A DNA stretch of 35,653 nucleotides from assembly GCA_020832415.1 (NCBI GenBank), contig JAFIES010000053.1:1-35653 (forward strand), given 5' to 3'. Source of the stretch: Balneolaceae bacterium. GTDB taxonomy: Bacteria; Bacteroidota; Rhodothermia; Balneolales; Balneolaceae. The notes below the pieces were generated by a model. It ran no database searches. It was not told where the DNA came from and saw nothing but the letters and a program-made list of their open reading frames with translations. Shown piece after piece: positions 25,622 through 35,509 of the stretch (its first letter is position 1; the number at the start of each line of letters is the position of its first letter). The translations under genes were made by a program, and so were the position numbers.

Positions 25622-26686
25622 TTAGTGATTTTGTATTACTACATCCTTCGCTTTTGCTACAGATGTTTCTTCATGATCGTGATGATGCTCTTCTACGGCC
25701 ATTCCAATGAATACACTTGAAAGAAGTGTAAATACATAAGCCTGAATCAGAGCAACCAAAGCCTTTAGGAAGTAGAGTGCCACTGTTAGAAGCACCCAAA
25801 ATACTCCGGATGATACACCAATCACTGCTCCAAATAGTTCAGTGAAAACAAATATCAAACCGAGAATACAGACAATCATAATTTTGCCCGATAACATATT
25901 GGCAAAGAGACGAATGGCCAGTGCGAAAGGCTTGGTAAATAATCCTAAAATTTCTACAGGCGTTAATATAATTAAAGCCCATTTTGGCACACCGGGAAAT
26001 ACAAATACATGCTTCCAGTGATCTTTACTTCCATTAAGCTGAGTTACCAAAAATGTGATAAATGCCAGGGTAGCTGTCACTGTTAGATTGGCTGTTGCAG
26101 CTGCAGCCCATGGCAACAATCCAAACAAGTTCATCAAGGTGATGGTCAAAAATATGGTATAGAGATAAGGAACAAATTTCTCGTACTTATCGCCAGGGAT
26201 AAACTCTTTGGCTATTTGATCTCTGATAAATACAAAAAGAGCCTCAAACATATTGAGCAAAGCACCTTTTGGCTCACTGTTTCTGCCAATCCCACTCTTG
26301 TACTTTCTGCCCGCTAAGAATGTAATGATAAATGTTACTATCAAACTTAGCCAAACATAGATCAGGTGCGATGTAATTGAGAGATCTAAAGTGATTGACT
26401 GGCCATCAGCGCGAATAATTGCCCCCTCCTCGCCTCTTACAAACTCCCCGGAGTCGATGGCTTTATAGGTATTGCCGTAAAAGTACCATTCACCACCTGC
26501 ATACAATATTCTGGGCAGATATAGTTTAGCGCCAGCGAATTCAAAATAGTCGTGGTTGGTAACCTTGCCCATTACATCAATGGGTGCTTCATTTTGTTCA
26601 GAATCAGCATCTGAAGCTAACAATGCAGGGCTAAAAACCATCAAAAAAATCAGGGAAGCGAGTGCCCGGCGCACAACGTTTATCAT
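25622..26686 (-). CDS. atpB: ATP synthase F0 a subunit
   Basis: A 354-aa proton-channel subunit. The essential stator Arg is Arg259 in PFALAIRLFANMLSGK, and the C-terminal helices end VALIQAYVFTLLSSVFIGMA, with the conserved Gln315. It is about 80 residues longer than the E. coli protein: the first 24 residues look like a cleavable signal (LIFLMVFSPALLAS) followed by an extracytoplasmic segment of about 75 residues, and the C-terminus carries a His-rich tail (VEEHHHDHEE). Both features are common in Bacteroidota and relatives. It lies 24 nt after the atpI-like gene. Confidence 0.96.
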   Translation of the reverse strand: MINVVRRALASLIFLMVFSPALLASDADSEQNEAPIDVMGKVTNHDYFEFAGAKLYLPRILYAGGEWYFYGNTYKAIDSGEFVRGEEGAIIRADGQSITLDLSITSHLIYVWLSLIVTFIITFLAGRKYKSGIGRNSEPKGALLNMFEALFVFIRDQIAKEFIPGDKYEKFVPYLYTIFLTITLMNLFGLLPWAAAATANLTVTATLAFITFLVTQLNGSKDHWKHVFVFPGVPKWALIILTPVEILGLFTKPFALAIRLFANMLSGKIMIVCILGLIFVFTELFGAVIGVSSGVFWVLLTVALYFLKALVALIQAYVFTLLSSVFIGMAVEEHHHDHEETSVAKAKDVVIQNH

Positions 26687-26710
26687 GCTGGATCTTCTGT
26701 TTGGACTAGG

Positions 26711-27088
26711 TTAGTCTAATAGTTTATTATTCAAAAAAATCACTTCGATTACAGAATGGAAAAGATATGAAATAACGAAACTAAATGTAAAACTAATTTC
26801 TTCAATTTCTGTCCAAATTATGATTAATGCATAGAGAATACAGACAACTAAAAAACGAATGAATAAACTCCAGAAATATGCTTTCAAAAAAACGTTTCCT
26901 TCCTTTTTCCCGAAAATGGTGGAACTTGCCAAATGCAACAGTACAGTTGCAAGGCCAAGAAGGTGCCCTATAATCCATGAGCCGACTGATATACCCGCAA
27001 CTGAAAAGGCAGCAATTGCACTCAGAATTGCATAAATAATGATCCCAATCGAAACCTTACGGATTGATTCGGTATTGCTGTAAATCAC
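26711..27088 (-). CDS. AtpI-like ATP synthase accessory membrane protein
   Basis: A 125-aa protein with four hydrophobic segments (about 12-33, 36-55, 68-90 and 97-118), starting at GTG (27086-27088). No in-frame Met occurs early, so the GTG (or a nearby non-ATG) start is needed. The segment GHLLGLATVLLHLASS followed by FLKAYFWSLFIRFLVVCILY fits the UncI/AtpI family that assists c-ring assembly. It lies between atpZ (6 nt before) and atpB (24 nt after), the expected place. Sequence support alone is modest; position makes the call. Confidence 0.7.
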   Translation of the reverse strand: MIYSNTESIRKVSIGIIIYAILSAIAAFSVAGISVGSWIIGHLLGLATVLLHLASSTIFGKKEGNVFLKAYFWSLFIRFLVVCILYALIIIWTEIEEISFTFSFVISYLFHSVIEVIFLNNKLLD

Positions 27089-27094
27089 TCTCTT

Positions 27095-27319
27095 CTATTC
27101 TCGGTTCTTTAGGTTGCCGGTATCTTTAATTACTTTCGAAAAAATTGCAATAAGCAGAATAATGCCCACAAAAATTCCGGTTAGCAGCATCCATGGAGAA
27201 GTCTCCCATCTCAGATCGAGCCAGTAACCAATAAAAATCGGGGCACTTAATGCAACCGCAATTTCGGCACCTAGCCCCAGAAACTGAGCATATTTTTTAT
27301 GCTTGGGATCGTTAAACAA
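27095..27319 (-). CDS. atpZ: AtpZ/AtpI-family F0F1 ATPase-associated protein
   Basis: A 74-aa protein with two TM helices (about residues 13-32 and 43-62). The central sequence GYWLDLRWETSPWMLLTGIFVG (split here as GYWLDLRW and SPWMLLTGIFVG) is the hallmark of the AtpZ family, GYWLD-x-x-x-x-TSP. The start is TTG at 27317-27319: an AGGAG lies 8 nt upstream, inside the end of the bactofilin gene (27328-27332), and supports this choice. AtpZ is thought to help ATP synthase assembly and Mg/Ca handling with AtpI. It begins 2 nt after the bactofilin stop. Confidence 0.88.
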   Translation of the reverse strand: MFNDPKHKKYAQFLGLGAEIAVALSAPIFIGYWLDLRWETSPWMLLTGIFVGIILLIAIFSKVIKDTGNLKNRE

Positions 27320-27321
27320 AA

Positions 27322-27765
27322 TCAGGACTCCTGCAAAGCAGGTTCTTTAATTTCTGTTAGTTTTGCATATTCTGCATCGAGCAGGCCATCAAGCTCTGAA
27401 CTGTTATCACCCATCTTACAACTTCCATTCAACTGTGCACCTTCCTCAACCACAAAAACTTTTGTAAAAATATCACCACCAACCCTCGCACTTTGCCGAA
27501 GGGTAAGCCGATTTGCTACTTTAACTGTTCCATCAACAAAACCTGAGACATCTGCATCTGTTGCAATCAAGTTCCCACTGAGATTCGCTGAAGAGGTAAC
27601 AATGATTTTTCCCTTACAGATGCAGTCTCCATCAATTCTGCCTGCTATGCGTAAATCACTTTTTGAATTTATAGTACCTTTTATATGGGTACCTTCACTG
27701 ATCATGTTTAAAGAGGGGGTTTTTTGAGCTGTATTATTCACTTTGACTGGTTTTTTTTTAAACAT
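27322..27765 (-). CDS. Bactofilin (polymer-forming cytoskeletal protein)
   Basis: A 147-aa protein with a short basic N-terminus, then a right-handed beta-helix core (about residues 22-115) of six-residue turns: GTHIKGTINSKSDLRIAGRI, GDCICKGKIIVTSSANLSGN, DADVSGFVDGTVKVANRLTL, RQSARVGGDIFTKVFVVEEG. A C-terminal tail follows. Bactofilins polymerise without nucleotide and position peptidoglycan-modifying enzymes at the membrane. The M23 peptidase gene ends only 9 nt upstream, a pairing known from other bacteria, and atpZ starts 2 nt downstream. Confidence 0.93.
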   Translation of the reverse strand: MFKKKPVKVNNTAQKTPSLNMISEGTHIKGTINSKSDLRIAGRIDGDCICKGKIIVTSSANLSGNLIATDADVSGFVDGTVKVANRLTLRQSARVGGDIFTKVFVVEEGAQLNGSCKMGDNSSELDGLLDAEYAKLTEIKEPALQES

Positions 27766-27774
27766 TCGTCTTTT

Positions 27775-28623
27775 TTATTGCTGTAATAACATTAACGGAT
27801 TTTGAGGGGTACCATCTTTCCACAACTCAAGATGGAGGTGCGAGCCGGAACTCAGAACACCGCGATCACCAACAAGGCCGATAATGTCACCTTGCAGAAC
27901 AAAATCGCCCTGGTCTTTTAACAGGCGTGCACCGTGTTTGTAAACACTCATCATACCATTGGCATGCTGAATATAGAGAACATAGCCATAATTTATGGTC
28001 CAAATTGCAGAAACAACTACACCATCAGCTATAGCCCTGAATTCAGAATTTGTTTCGGCCGCTATATCTATTCCATAGTGCCCGGTTTCAATGGAAAACC
28101 GCTGTGATATAGTGCCGTTTATCGGGAATGGTGCCGGAAACTCAGAATCCCGATCCAATCTGGATGATGAAATTATTTCGTGCCTTGTTAACATCTCGTA
28201 GGTATTGGCTGACCCGCCATCCGAGAAGAAGCTTCTGTCATCATATATGTAATTCAATAGTGGCCTCTGTTCAACTTCGAAAAGGGTATCCGGCACAGTT
28301 CTAACAAATCCCTTTAAATCATTTAATTGAACTTCGCGAGCATAAAGTGAATCCTGAAGTGCAGCCACTCTTTCACTGATTTCAATCACCTGATCTCGAA
28401 ATCTGTCATCCAGGCGTTGCTGATAAATTGAACTTAGCGGAGTGGCATAAAAAATGGCAATAGTAAATATGATGGCAGCCATAGTGATAGATACCAGCAG
28501 AAAAATCACATCAAATGATTTGAGTTTGAACGTCTTGGCTGCGTCAGGATCGTTCTCATCAAGAACAATAACCGTTACATCACCTTCTTTTTCAGATAAG
28601 ATTTTTTTTAAAAATTGCCACAT
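27775..28623 (-). CDS. M23-family (LytM) membrane-anchored peptidoglycan endopeptidase
   Basis: A 282-aa protein with a cytoplasmic N-terminus (1-37), one TM helix (about 38-60), a periplasmic coiled coil (about 66-105) and a C-terminal M23 domain (about 170-275). Zinc and catalytic residues are complete: His182 and Asp186 in GHYGID, His230 in VYKHG, and His262/His264 in SHLHLELW. It should cut peptide cross-links in peptidoglycan and help shape the cell. The cytoplasmic bactofilin encoded 9 nt downstream is a likely scaffold for it. It lies 37 nt downstream of guaB and may start the long operon that runs into the atp genes. Confidence 0.92.
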   Translation of the reverse strand: MWQFLKKILSEKEGDVTVIVLDENDPDAAKTFKLKSFDVIFLLVSITMAAIIFTIAIFYATPLSSIYQQRLDDRFRDQVIEISERVAALQDSLYAREVQLNDLKGFVRTVPDTLFEVEQRPLLNYIYDDRSFFSDGGSANTYEMLTRHEIISSSRLDRDSEFPAPFPINGTISQRFSIETGHYGIDIAAETNSEFRAIADGVVVSAIWTINYGYVLYIQHANGMMSVYKHGARLLKDQGDFVLQGDIIGLVGDRGVLSSGSHLHLELWKDGTPQNPLMLLQQ

Positions 28624-28660
28624 GTTGATTATTGAAGAATCCGATTAATGCGAACAGCCA

Positions 28661-30160
<1,500 letters not shown>

Positions 30161-30212
30161 TTAGTAAAGATAAAAAAACCATCACAACTTATTTCCTCTT
30201 TATTGGTAAAAT

Positions 30213-30536
30213 CTACAATGGATTGATCCGGATAGAATCCAGTGCTGTATCGAGTGAGCAGATTCCGTCCATATAACTTTTTACCCAAAAATCTACACTC
30301 TCTCTGCGGCGCTGTACATAGGCACAGTTTGTTGAATAGCGTCCATGAAGCTCATCGTAATACGCTTTCACATCTTCTGCTACTGCAAATTTTAACTCGG
30401 CCGGCAGCTGACTCCACCCGAGAAGATCAAACATCTCTTCTGTTTTACTATGATCTTCTTTCGCCTTTTTAATGATACTGAGAAGTGGTGATACCGGCTG
30501 CTTTTTTACTTTGTACTTTTTTGCTGCATTCATCAT
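30213..30536 (-). CDS. Hypothetical 107-aa basic/helical protein
   Basis: I do not recognise this gene. It starts at the ATG at 30534-30536, chosen because AGGAG (30543-30547 on the complement) stands 6 nt upstream; a longer frame up to 30593 has no such site and would run through a palindrome. The first 15 residues are Lys-rich (MMNAAKKYKVKKQ), the rest is mostly helical with FDLLGWSQLPAELKFAVAED, YYDELHGRYSTNCAYVQRRR and DFWVKSYMDGICSLDTALDS. No signal peptide, TM segment or metal motif is seen; there are two Cys. It lies between the inverted-repeat element and guaB and could be a small regulator, but this is not shown by the sequence. Confidence 0.6.
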   Translation of the reverse strand: MMNAAKKYKVKKQPVSPLLSIIKKAKEDHSKTEEMFDLLGWSQLPAELKFAVAEDVKAYYDELHGRYSTNCAYVQRRRESVDFWVKSYMDGICSLDTALDSIRINPL

Positions 30537-30582
30537 GATTAACTCCTTTTGTTTAATGTTCAGGAGTAATCTAACATGCAAC

Positions 30583-30602
30583 GGTGACACCATTATGTCA
30601 CC
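30583..30602 (-). promoter_or_regulatory. Perfect palindrome upstream of the 107-aa gene (possible operator)
   Basis: GGTGACA at 30583-30589 and TGTCACC at 30596-30602 form a perfect 7-bp inverted repeat with a 6-nt spacer, about 47 nt upstream of the start codon. The size and spacing are those of a dimeric regulator site. The binding protein is unknown. Confidence 0.35.
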
Positions 30603-30630
30603 TGTTCATAAAAAAGTTTTCCTGCGTATG

Positions 30631-30767
30631 TAATTAACGTGAGTTCGATATAACATATAGAAAGAATCGTCAGTTAGAGCGCAGTCCCGACGCAGTTCAA
30701 TCGGGATGCGCTCAATATGACGGGTTCAGTCATATTGTTCATTTTTATATCGAACTCACGTTAATTA
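30631..30767. repeat. 137-bp MITE-like element with perfect 23-bp terminal inverted repeats
   Basis: The ends, 30631-30653 and 30745-30767, are perfect 23-bp inverted copies; the inner part of the repeat reads acgtgagttcgatataa. Between them are two further hairpins: gagcgca/tgcgctc plus tcccga/tcggga (30677-30713, one bulged base) and caatatgac/gtcatattg (30713-30721 and 30729-30737, 7-nt loop). It encodes no protein. The outer bases TTAATTAA at both ends are self-complementary, so a target duplication cannot be told from the repeat. It is most likely a non-autonomous transposable element (MITE) or another dispersed palindromic repeat, and may also act as a terminator between purB and the 107-aa gene. 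Confidence 0.75.
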
Positions 30768-30789
30768 ACAAAAAATGTACCCTCAGCCT

Positions 30790-32082
30790 CTATAAACCCA
30801 CCCTCTCAAATATCTCATCCACCCGCCGTGTGTGATGATTAAGATCGAAAGCGGCATCAATTTCTGATGAATTCAAATTCTCTTTGATGGTATCATCTGC
30901 TTCTACAAGATCTCGGAACGTTCTTTTTTCTTCCCAGGCTTTCATGGCCAGCGGCTGAACGGTATCGTACGCCCTTTCGCGGGAGAGGCCTTTTTCGATA
31001 AGCATCAACAGAAGCCGTTGTGAAAAAACGAGTCCGTGAGTTTTCTCCATATTCTCAAGCATATTCTCGGGATAAACCATCAATTTCTCGATTACGCCTG
31101 AGAAACGGTTTAGCATGTAGTCAAGCAGAATGGTGGCATCAGGCAGGATAATTCTCTCTACCGAAGAGTGTGAAATATCACGTTCGTGCCAAAGCGGAAC
31201 ATTCTCGAATGATGAGATCATATACCCGCGCAGAACTCGTGCACAACCTGTAATATTTTCAGAGCTTATGGGATTTCGCTTATGCGGCATAGCTGATGAA
31301 CCCTTCTGCCCTTTTCTGAAATACTCCTCTGCTTCCCGCAATTCAGTGCGCTGCAGATGGCGTATTTCTACGGCAATTTTTTCGAGTGTGGACCCAATCA
31401 ATGCCAGTGTTGCCATGTAGTAAGCATGGCGATCGCGCTGTAGTGTTTGTGTGGAGACCGGCGCCGGGCTAATTCCAAGTTTCTCACAAGTGAATTTTTC
31501 AACTTCAGGTGGTATGTGCGCAAATGTTCCCACTGCGCCGGATAGCTTTCCAAACTCTACATCAGCTGCGGCATGGTTAAAGCGCTCAATATTCCGTTTC
31601 ATCTCGGCATACCAAAGTGCGCATTTAAGGCCAAATGTTGTGGGCTCTGCATGTACACCATGAGTTCGTCCCATCATAACAGTGAGTTTGTGTTCCCTGG
31701 CCTTTTCTGCCAGTGCTTTGGTGAACCGCTCAATTCCTGATTTTAACAGTTCATTTGCCTGTTTTAGGCGGTAACCATTGGCAGTATCCACTACATCGGT
31801 TGACGTGAGCCCATAATGGACCCATTTCTTCTCATCTCCCAATGTTTCTGAAACAGCTCTTGTAAAAGCCACAACATCATGTCGGGTCTCCTGTTCAATT
31901 TCGTGGATCCGTTCTACGTTAAATGAGGCATGCTGATAAAGTTTCTCTACATCTTCAGCAGGAATTTTGCCAATTTGGCTCCATGCCCAGCAAGCCGCAA
32001 GTTCAACTTCTAACCAGGCCTTGAACTGATTCTCTTCAGTCCATATATCGGCCATCTCCTTTCGGGAATATCGTTCAATCAT
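30790..32082 (-). CDS. purB: Adenylosuccinate lyase
   Basis: A 430-aa cytosolic enzyme of the fumarase/aspartase superfamily. It acts twice in purine synthesis, on SAICAR and on adenylosuccinate, releasing fumarate. The superfamily signature [11 protein letters not shown] (261-271) holds the catalytic Ser (Ser262/263), and His141 in [15 protein letters not shown] is the conserved base region. [13 protein letters not shown] (89-101) is also typical. Length matches the short bacterial PurB class. It begins 8 nt after the M48 peptidase stop, so the two are probably co-transcribed, and it ends 22 nt from the inverted-repeat element. Confidence 0.97.
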   Translation of the reverse strand: MIERYSRKEMADIWTEENQFKAWLEVELAACWAWSQIGKIPAEDVEKLYQHASFNVERIHEIEQETRHDVVAFTRAVSETLGDEKKWVHYGLTSTDVVDTANGYRLKQANELLKSGIERFTKALAEKAREHKLTVMMGRTHGVHAEPTTFGLKCALWYAEMKRNIERFNHAAADVEFGKLSGAVGTFAHIPPEVEKFTCEKLGISPAPVSTQTLQRDRHAYYMATLALIGSTLEKIAVEIRHLQRTELREAEEYFRKGQKGSSAMPHKRNPISSENITGCARVLRGYMISSFENVPLWHERDISHSSVERIILPDATILLDYMLNRFSGVIEKLMVYPENMLENMEKTHGLVFSQRLLLMLIEKGLSRERAYDTVQPLAMKAWEEKRTFRDLVEADDTIKENLNSSEIDAAFDLNHHTRRVDEIFERVGL

Positions 32083-32090
32083 TAAAAAAG

Positions 32091-33581
32091 TTATTGAGTT
32101 GGAATTTTTAGTGTTGTCCCCGGTTCAATCATATCATCCAGGTAAACCTGGTTTATAATTGCAACCTCTTCAGGGTCTATATTCATTGGCAGCGGTGACG
32201 GCAACAAATCTCTGAATCGAGTACGCTGTGTGGTTTGAACCAAATTGATGGTTACCGGCCTGATGTTTAAAATTCGTTGTTCCGTAAGCCTGCTGAACTG
32301 TGAAGTTGTAGCTGAAAAATTCTCTTTATATCGCTCGAACCGATTTTCTGTTGTATAGTTGATGAATCGGTAAACCCTGTCTCCATATTCAAGAGCGTAT
32401 ACATTTACACCGAGATTTTGTTCACCATCCTGAATGGTAAAATTTGCTTCGTAAGCCGGAATTGAACCGCTGCTGGTCATCGATCTCTGATCGCTGGTTT
32501 CAACATTGTTATTAGCCAAAAATGTACGCACAGATTCACGTGCGCTTGATGATTCGTGATCCAGCCTTAAAATCATTACTGCATCGCCTTCTTCACTCAC
32601 CAAAACTACCTGAGAGGGCTGATTGATAACCCGCCAGCCGTTCGGATAAGGGAATAAAAACTCCAAATCGGGATGATAAAAATTTCCATCCTCATGAAAT
32701 CCGTTCCTTGGGTTCTCGCCATATGTAAGGCCCTGTAGCCTCTGCAGGTATTCTTCTGTATTGTATACAGTTTGTTCATACCCTTGTTCTCTCCACTCTT
32801 CGGCTTTCCTCGGAATATTTTGCTCACGCTCACCGGGATCAGGGTGCGTGGATAGTAAATTTGGTAAAGCCTGCCCGGATTGCTCTGAAATTCTTCTGAG
32901 GCTTGTAAAAAAAGCAGCTCCTTCCGCAGCTGCATATCCGGTTTTAGCCGCATACTCAACGCCCAATCTGTCGGATTCGCGTTCATGGTTTCGGCTGTAA
33001 CTTAAAAAGATTAGCTGTGCAGCTTGTCCGCTAAGGTTTAAAATGCCTTCTCCGGGAATTCCCAGTAATTCCTGCCCCAAAATAGCACCCCCAAGAACCA
33101 CAACTGATCCAATGGTTTGCTGCAACCCTCTTTGCGAAGCATGCCTTGCGGCAACGTGGCCAATCTCGTGGCCAATCACCACAGCAAGCTGAGCTTCATT
33201 ATTCATATGCGCAAGCAACCCCCGGGTTACGTAAACATAACCACCAGGCAGAGCAAAAGCATTAATTACAGGGCTATCAAGCACTCTGAATGTAAATTCT
33301 GTGTTTCTGAAACGCTCTGCGGTACCTTCTCTGCGCATGTGGCTGTTTTCAAGAATTTCATGGCTGATCCGATCGAACCACTCCGCAATATCATCGTCCT
33401 CATAAAGGCCAAATTCTGCAACAATTTCACGATCAACCTCACCACCTATTTGCACTTCCTGGTCCCAGGAGTAAGCATAAGCTCGTTTTGTGCCGGTTAT
33501 TGGACTCTCCTGCACCACACACGATGAAGCAAAAATGAGAATTACAATGAGCGGACTGAAATAAGATATAAGTTGTTTCAT
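32091..33581 (-). CDS. M48-family zinc metalloprotease lipoprotein
   Basis: A 496-aa periplasmic lipoprotein: hydrophobic leader with lipobox FASSC (Cys21). The M48 domain (about 45-270) has [17 protein letters not shown] (107-123), the zinc site HEIGH (138-142) and the downstream [12 protein letters not shown] (195-206) with the third ligand. A C-terminal half (about 300-445) has no recognised family but resembles domains seen in BepA/LoiP-like proteases, and the extreme C-terminus ([14 protein letters not shown]) looks like a LysM-type end. Related proteases degrade misfolded outer-membrane proteins. It lies upstream of purB with 8 nt between and 53 nt downstream of the DUF2779 gene. Confidence 0.9.
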   Translation of the reverse strand: MKQLISYFSPLIVILIFASSCVVQESPITGTKRAYAYSWDQEVQIGGEVDREIVAEFGLYEDDDIAEWFDRISHEILENSHMRREGTAERFRNTEFTFRVLDSPVINAFALPGGYVYVTRGLLAHMNNEAQLAVVIGHEIGHVAARHASQRGLQQTIGSVVVLGGAILGQELLGIPGEGILNLSGQAAQLIFLSYSRNHERESDRLGVEYAAKTGYAAAEGAAFFTSLRRISEQSGQALPNLLSTHPDPGEREQNIPRKAEEWREQGYEQTVYNTEEYLQRLQGLTYGENPRNGFHEDGNFYHPDLEFLFPYPNGWRVINQPSQVVLVSEEGDAVMILRLDHESSSARESVRTFLANNNVETSDQRSMTSSGSIPAYEANFTIQDGEQNLGVNVYALEYGDRVYRFINYTTENRFERYKENFSATTSQFSRLTEQRILNIRPVTINLVQTTQRTRFRDLLPSPLPMNIDPEEVAIINQVYLDDMIEPGTTLKIPTQ

Positions 33582-33634
33582 AGCATTTTGATTTAATCTT
33601 TCAAAAGGTACGGCATTGCAGAGTTTTAACGTAG

Positions 33635-35509
33635 TTACTTCTCATTATACATGATAATTTCTCCTTCATGCTTCGAAATCAGTTTTAAAATATGAATATA
33701 AATGCACACCATCGCGTAAGCATCCAGTGTGCAATATTTACGTAACACGCTTGGCACAGAAACTTGTTCCCCGGTATCAAGCAATCCGCATTTTAATGAA
33801 ATCCAGGCGTTCATAGCAGCTGAGCCGTCCTCAATTCCACTTCCATTTTCCTGAATCGATTTGTAGCTGATATCATCAAATGCTGCCTGAAGTTCATCAG
33901 CTTTGGAAAAAATAGTAGCAAGCGGATCGGAAACTTCATTACAAATCGCAATCGTTTTTTCGAGCTGCATAATGCCCTCGAGAACCTGCTTTAGCCCAAG
34001 GCTGTTTTTCAGAAAACCGTTGTAATAATAATTTCGGATCCATTCACTGAGATCAAAAAAACGGTCGGATCTTTTCGATCCGCTTCTGATCGCCATAAGC
34101 TTTTCAATCCTGTCTGAATGTAACATTGAGTTTCTTTGCAAATCAGAAATCAGCCTGTTGATGGCCTGTTTTTCAAATGGTGAGTATTGTATGATGGTGC
34201 CATCAAAAATTCCCGGGATTTTTCCCAGCTCATCAACAAATATTTCATGTGGATCTGCTGTTTCAGGATCTGTATCGAGCCATTCGCTCACCTCATACCG
34301 GCCATCTTCGAAAAGTGAAATAGCTGAAAACTGGAAATAAACAGAGTTATAGGGGCTGTCTCCACGTTTCATCGGAATGGCATAGGTGGATGCCTCAAAA
34401 TCCATAAAATGAAGCGGATAGTTCAGGTTTTTCATTCCATGAATTCCTTCTTTCATCCATAAAAACGGAACGTCTTCATTTTTCGATTTTAATATCTGAA
34501 GATTTCGCCGCTGCTGAATGGTAATTTTTGGCCCGCCGTGAGATTTCATAATATCAAAAGAGCTGAATCCGTCGGATATTTTCACCTCTTCACTAAACCA
34601 GAGATTCTTCTCAATAAGACCGGTATTGCCATGCCCCATCAGCTCGAAAGTATGGTTCTCGGGGTTTTTGATTGCCTCATCAGAAAAATGAATCTGCCAG
34701 CAGCTTTTTGAAAAATCTTCACTCTCCCTGTAGGCACAATACCCACACTCCCTGCTTCTTTCAACCTCCGGCCAACTTTTGGTTTCAGCAAACTTTTCGA
34801 TTTCATCCATTGCAGAACGGATGCTTTTTCCCGCAAACAGGCTGTGTGCTAATGATGATGGTAACTCTTCGGCTAACTCATCAGCACCCAGTCCGGCAGC
34901 GACTCTGGCAAACAGATTTTTGAAATTCTCTTCTCTCTCTTGCGATGTTTCATCAAAAGCATTGTGCCTGTGAAGCAAATCCATCCCCGATCTGAAATCT
35001 TTTCTCGGGAAATAAAACTCTGCTGAAAATTGGCTCTCCGGAAAGTTTCTATTCAAAACTCCCATCCTGTAAGCCGCTTTCAAAAGATAGCTGTTTTCCG
35101 TTCGATTCAGACCCACTCTGTCGATATTCGCCGCACTTGTTCGCTTTCTGAGTTTTCCATGAATCTGAATTACTGTGAGCTTGTTCCCCTTTTTATATAA
35201 AATAGGTATTCGCGTGAGATAGACACCTGATTTCACAACAGCTCCACAGATAGCAACTTCATCTTCCTCAAGCCAACTTTTCGTTTCCCCTAAAGCCACG
35301 GCTGTTTCGTTGGATGTGTGCCGTACATTCGTAAAAAGAGTTGCAACAGCATCCCGAACATTCAGTTTGTTGCGCTGCCGGTATACAGGCCGGGATGAAT
35401 CAGGAAATTCATCAGAGGTAAGAAATTTGAATTTTAAAGGGCACCGAAGGGTTTCAAGGAAAATGTGATCATTGATAATACCTTCTGATGTATTGGACGC
35501 CGGCATCAT
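33635..35509 (-). CDS. DUF2779 protein: Cas4-like Fe-S/PD-(D/E)XK remnant fused to DEDD-type exonuclease-like domain
   Basis: A 624-aa cytosolic protein. The N-terminal half (about 1-275) has the Cys pattern of Cas4/AddB-type iron-sulfur nucleases: Cys23 in LRCPLKFKF, then Cys255, Cys258 and Cys270 in ECGYCAYRESEDFSKSC. The PD-(D/E)XK core at about 95-120 (VYLTRIPILYKKGNK, VIQIHGK) lacks the expected Asp and E-x-K residues, so it looks inactive. The C-terminal half is DUF2779, with FMDFEASTYAIPM (Asp370, Glu372), a PYNSVYFQFS segment and YCTLDAYAM (Tyr592, Asp596), which fit an RNase H-fold DEDD exonuclease. Its ATG overlaps the murB stop by 4 nt. Function is unknown; nucleic-acid processing is inferred. 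Start may be either of two adjacent ATG codons. Confidence 0.78.
   Translation of the reverse strand: MMPASNTSEGIINDHIFLETLRCPLKFKFLTSDEFPDSSRPVYRQRNKLNVRDAVATLFTNVRHTSNETAVALGETKSWLEEDEVAICGAVVKSGVYLTRIPILYKKGNKLTVIQIHGKLRKRTSAANIDRVGLNRTENSYLLKAAYRMGVLNRNFPESQFSAEFYFPRKDFRSGMDLLHRHNAFDETSQEREENFKNLFARVAAGLGADELAEELPSSLAHSLFAGKSIRSAMDEIEKFAETKSWPEVERSRECGYCAYRESEDFSKSCWQIHFSDEAIKNPENHTFELMGHGNTGLIEKNLWFSEEVKISDGFSSFDIMKSHGGPKITIQQRRNLQILKSKNEDVPFLWMKEGIHGMKNLNYPLHFMDFEASTYAIPMKRGDSPYNSVYFQFSAISLFEDGRYEVSEWLDTDPETADPHEIFVDELGKIPGIFDGTIIQYSPFEKQAINRLISDLQRNSMLHSDRIEKLMAIRSGSKRSDRFFDLSEWIRNYYYNGFLKNSLGLKQVLEGIMQLEKTIAICNEVSDPLATIFSKADELQAAFDDISYKSIQENGSGIEDGSAAMNAWISLKCGLLDTGEQVSVPSVLRKYCTLDAYAMVCIYIHILKLISKHEGEIIMYNEK

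Noticed and set aside
30537-30593. N-terminal extension of the 107-aa gene (start at 30593)
   Set aside because: No ribosome binding site for it, and the extension would begin inside a palindrome; the internal ATG has a good AGGAG.
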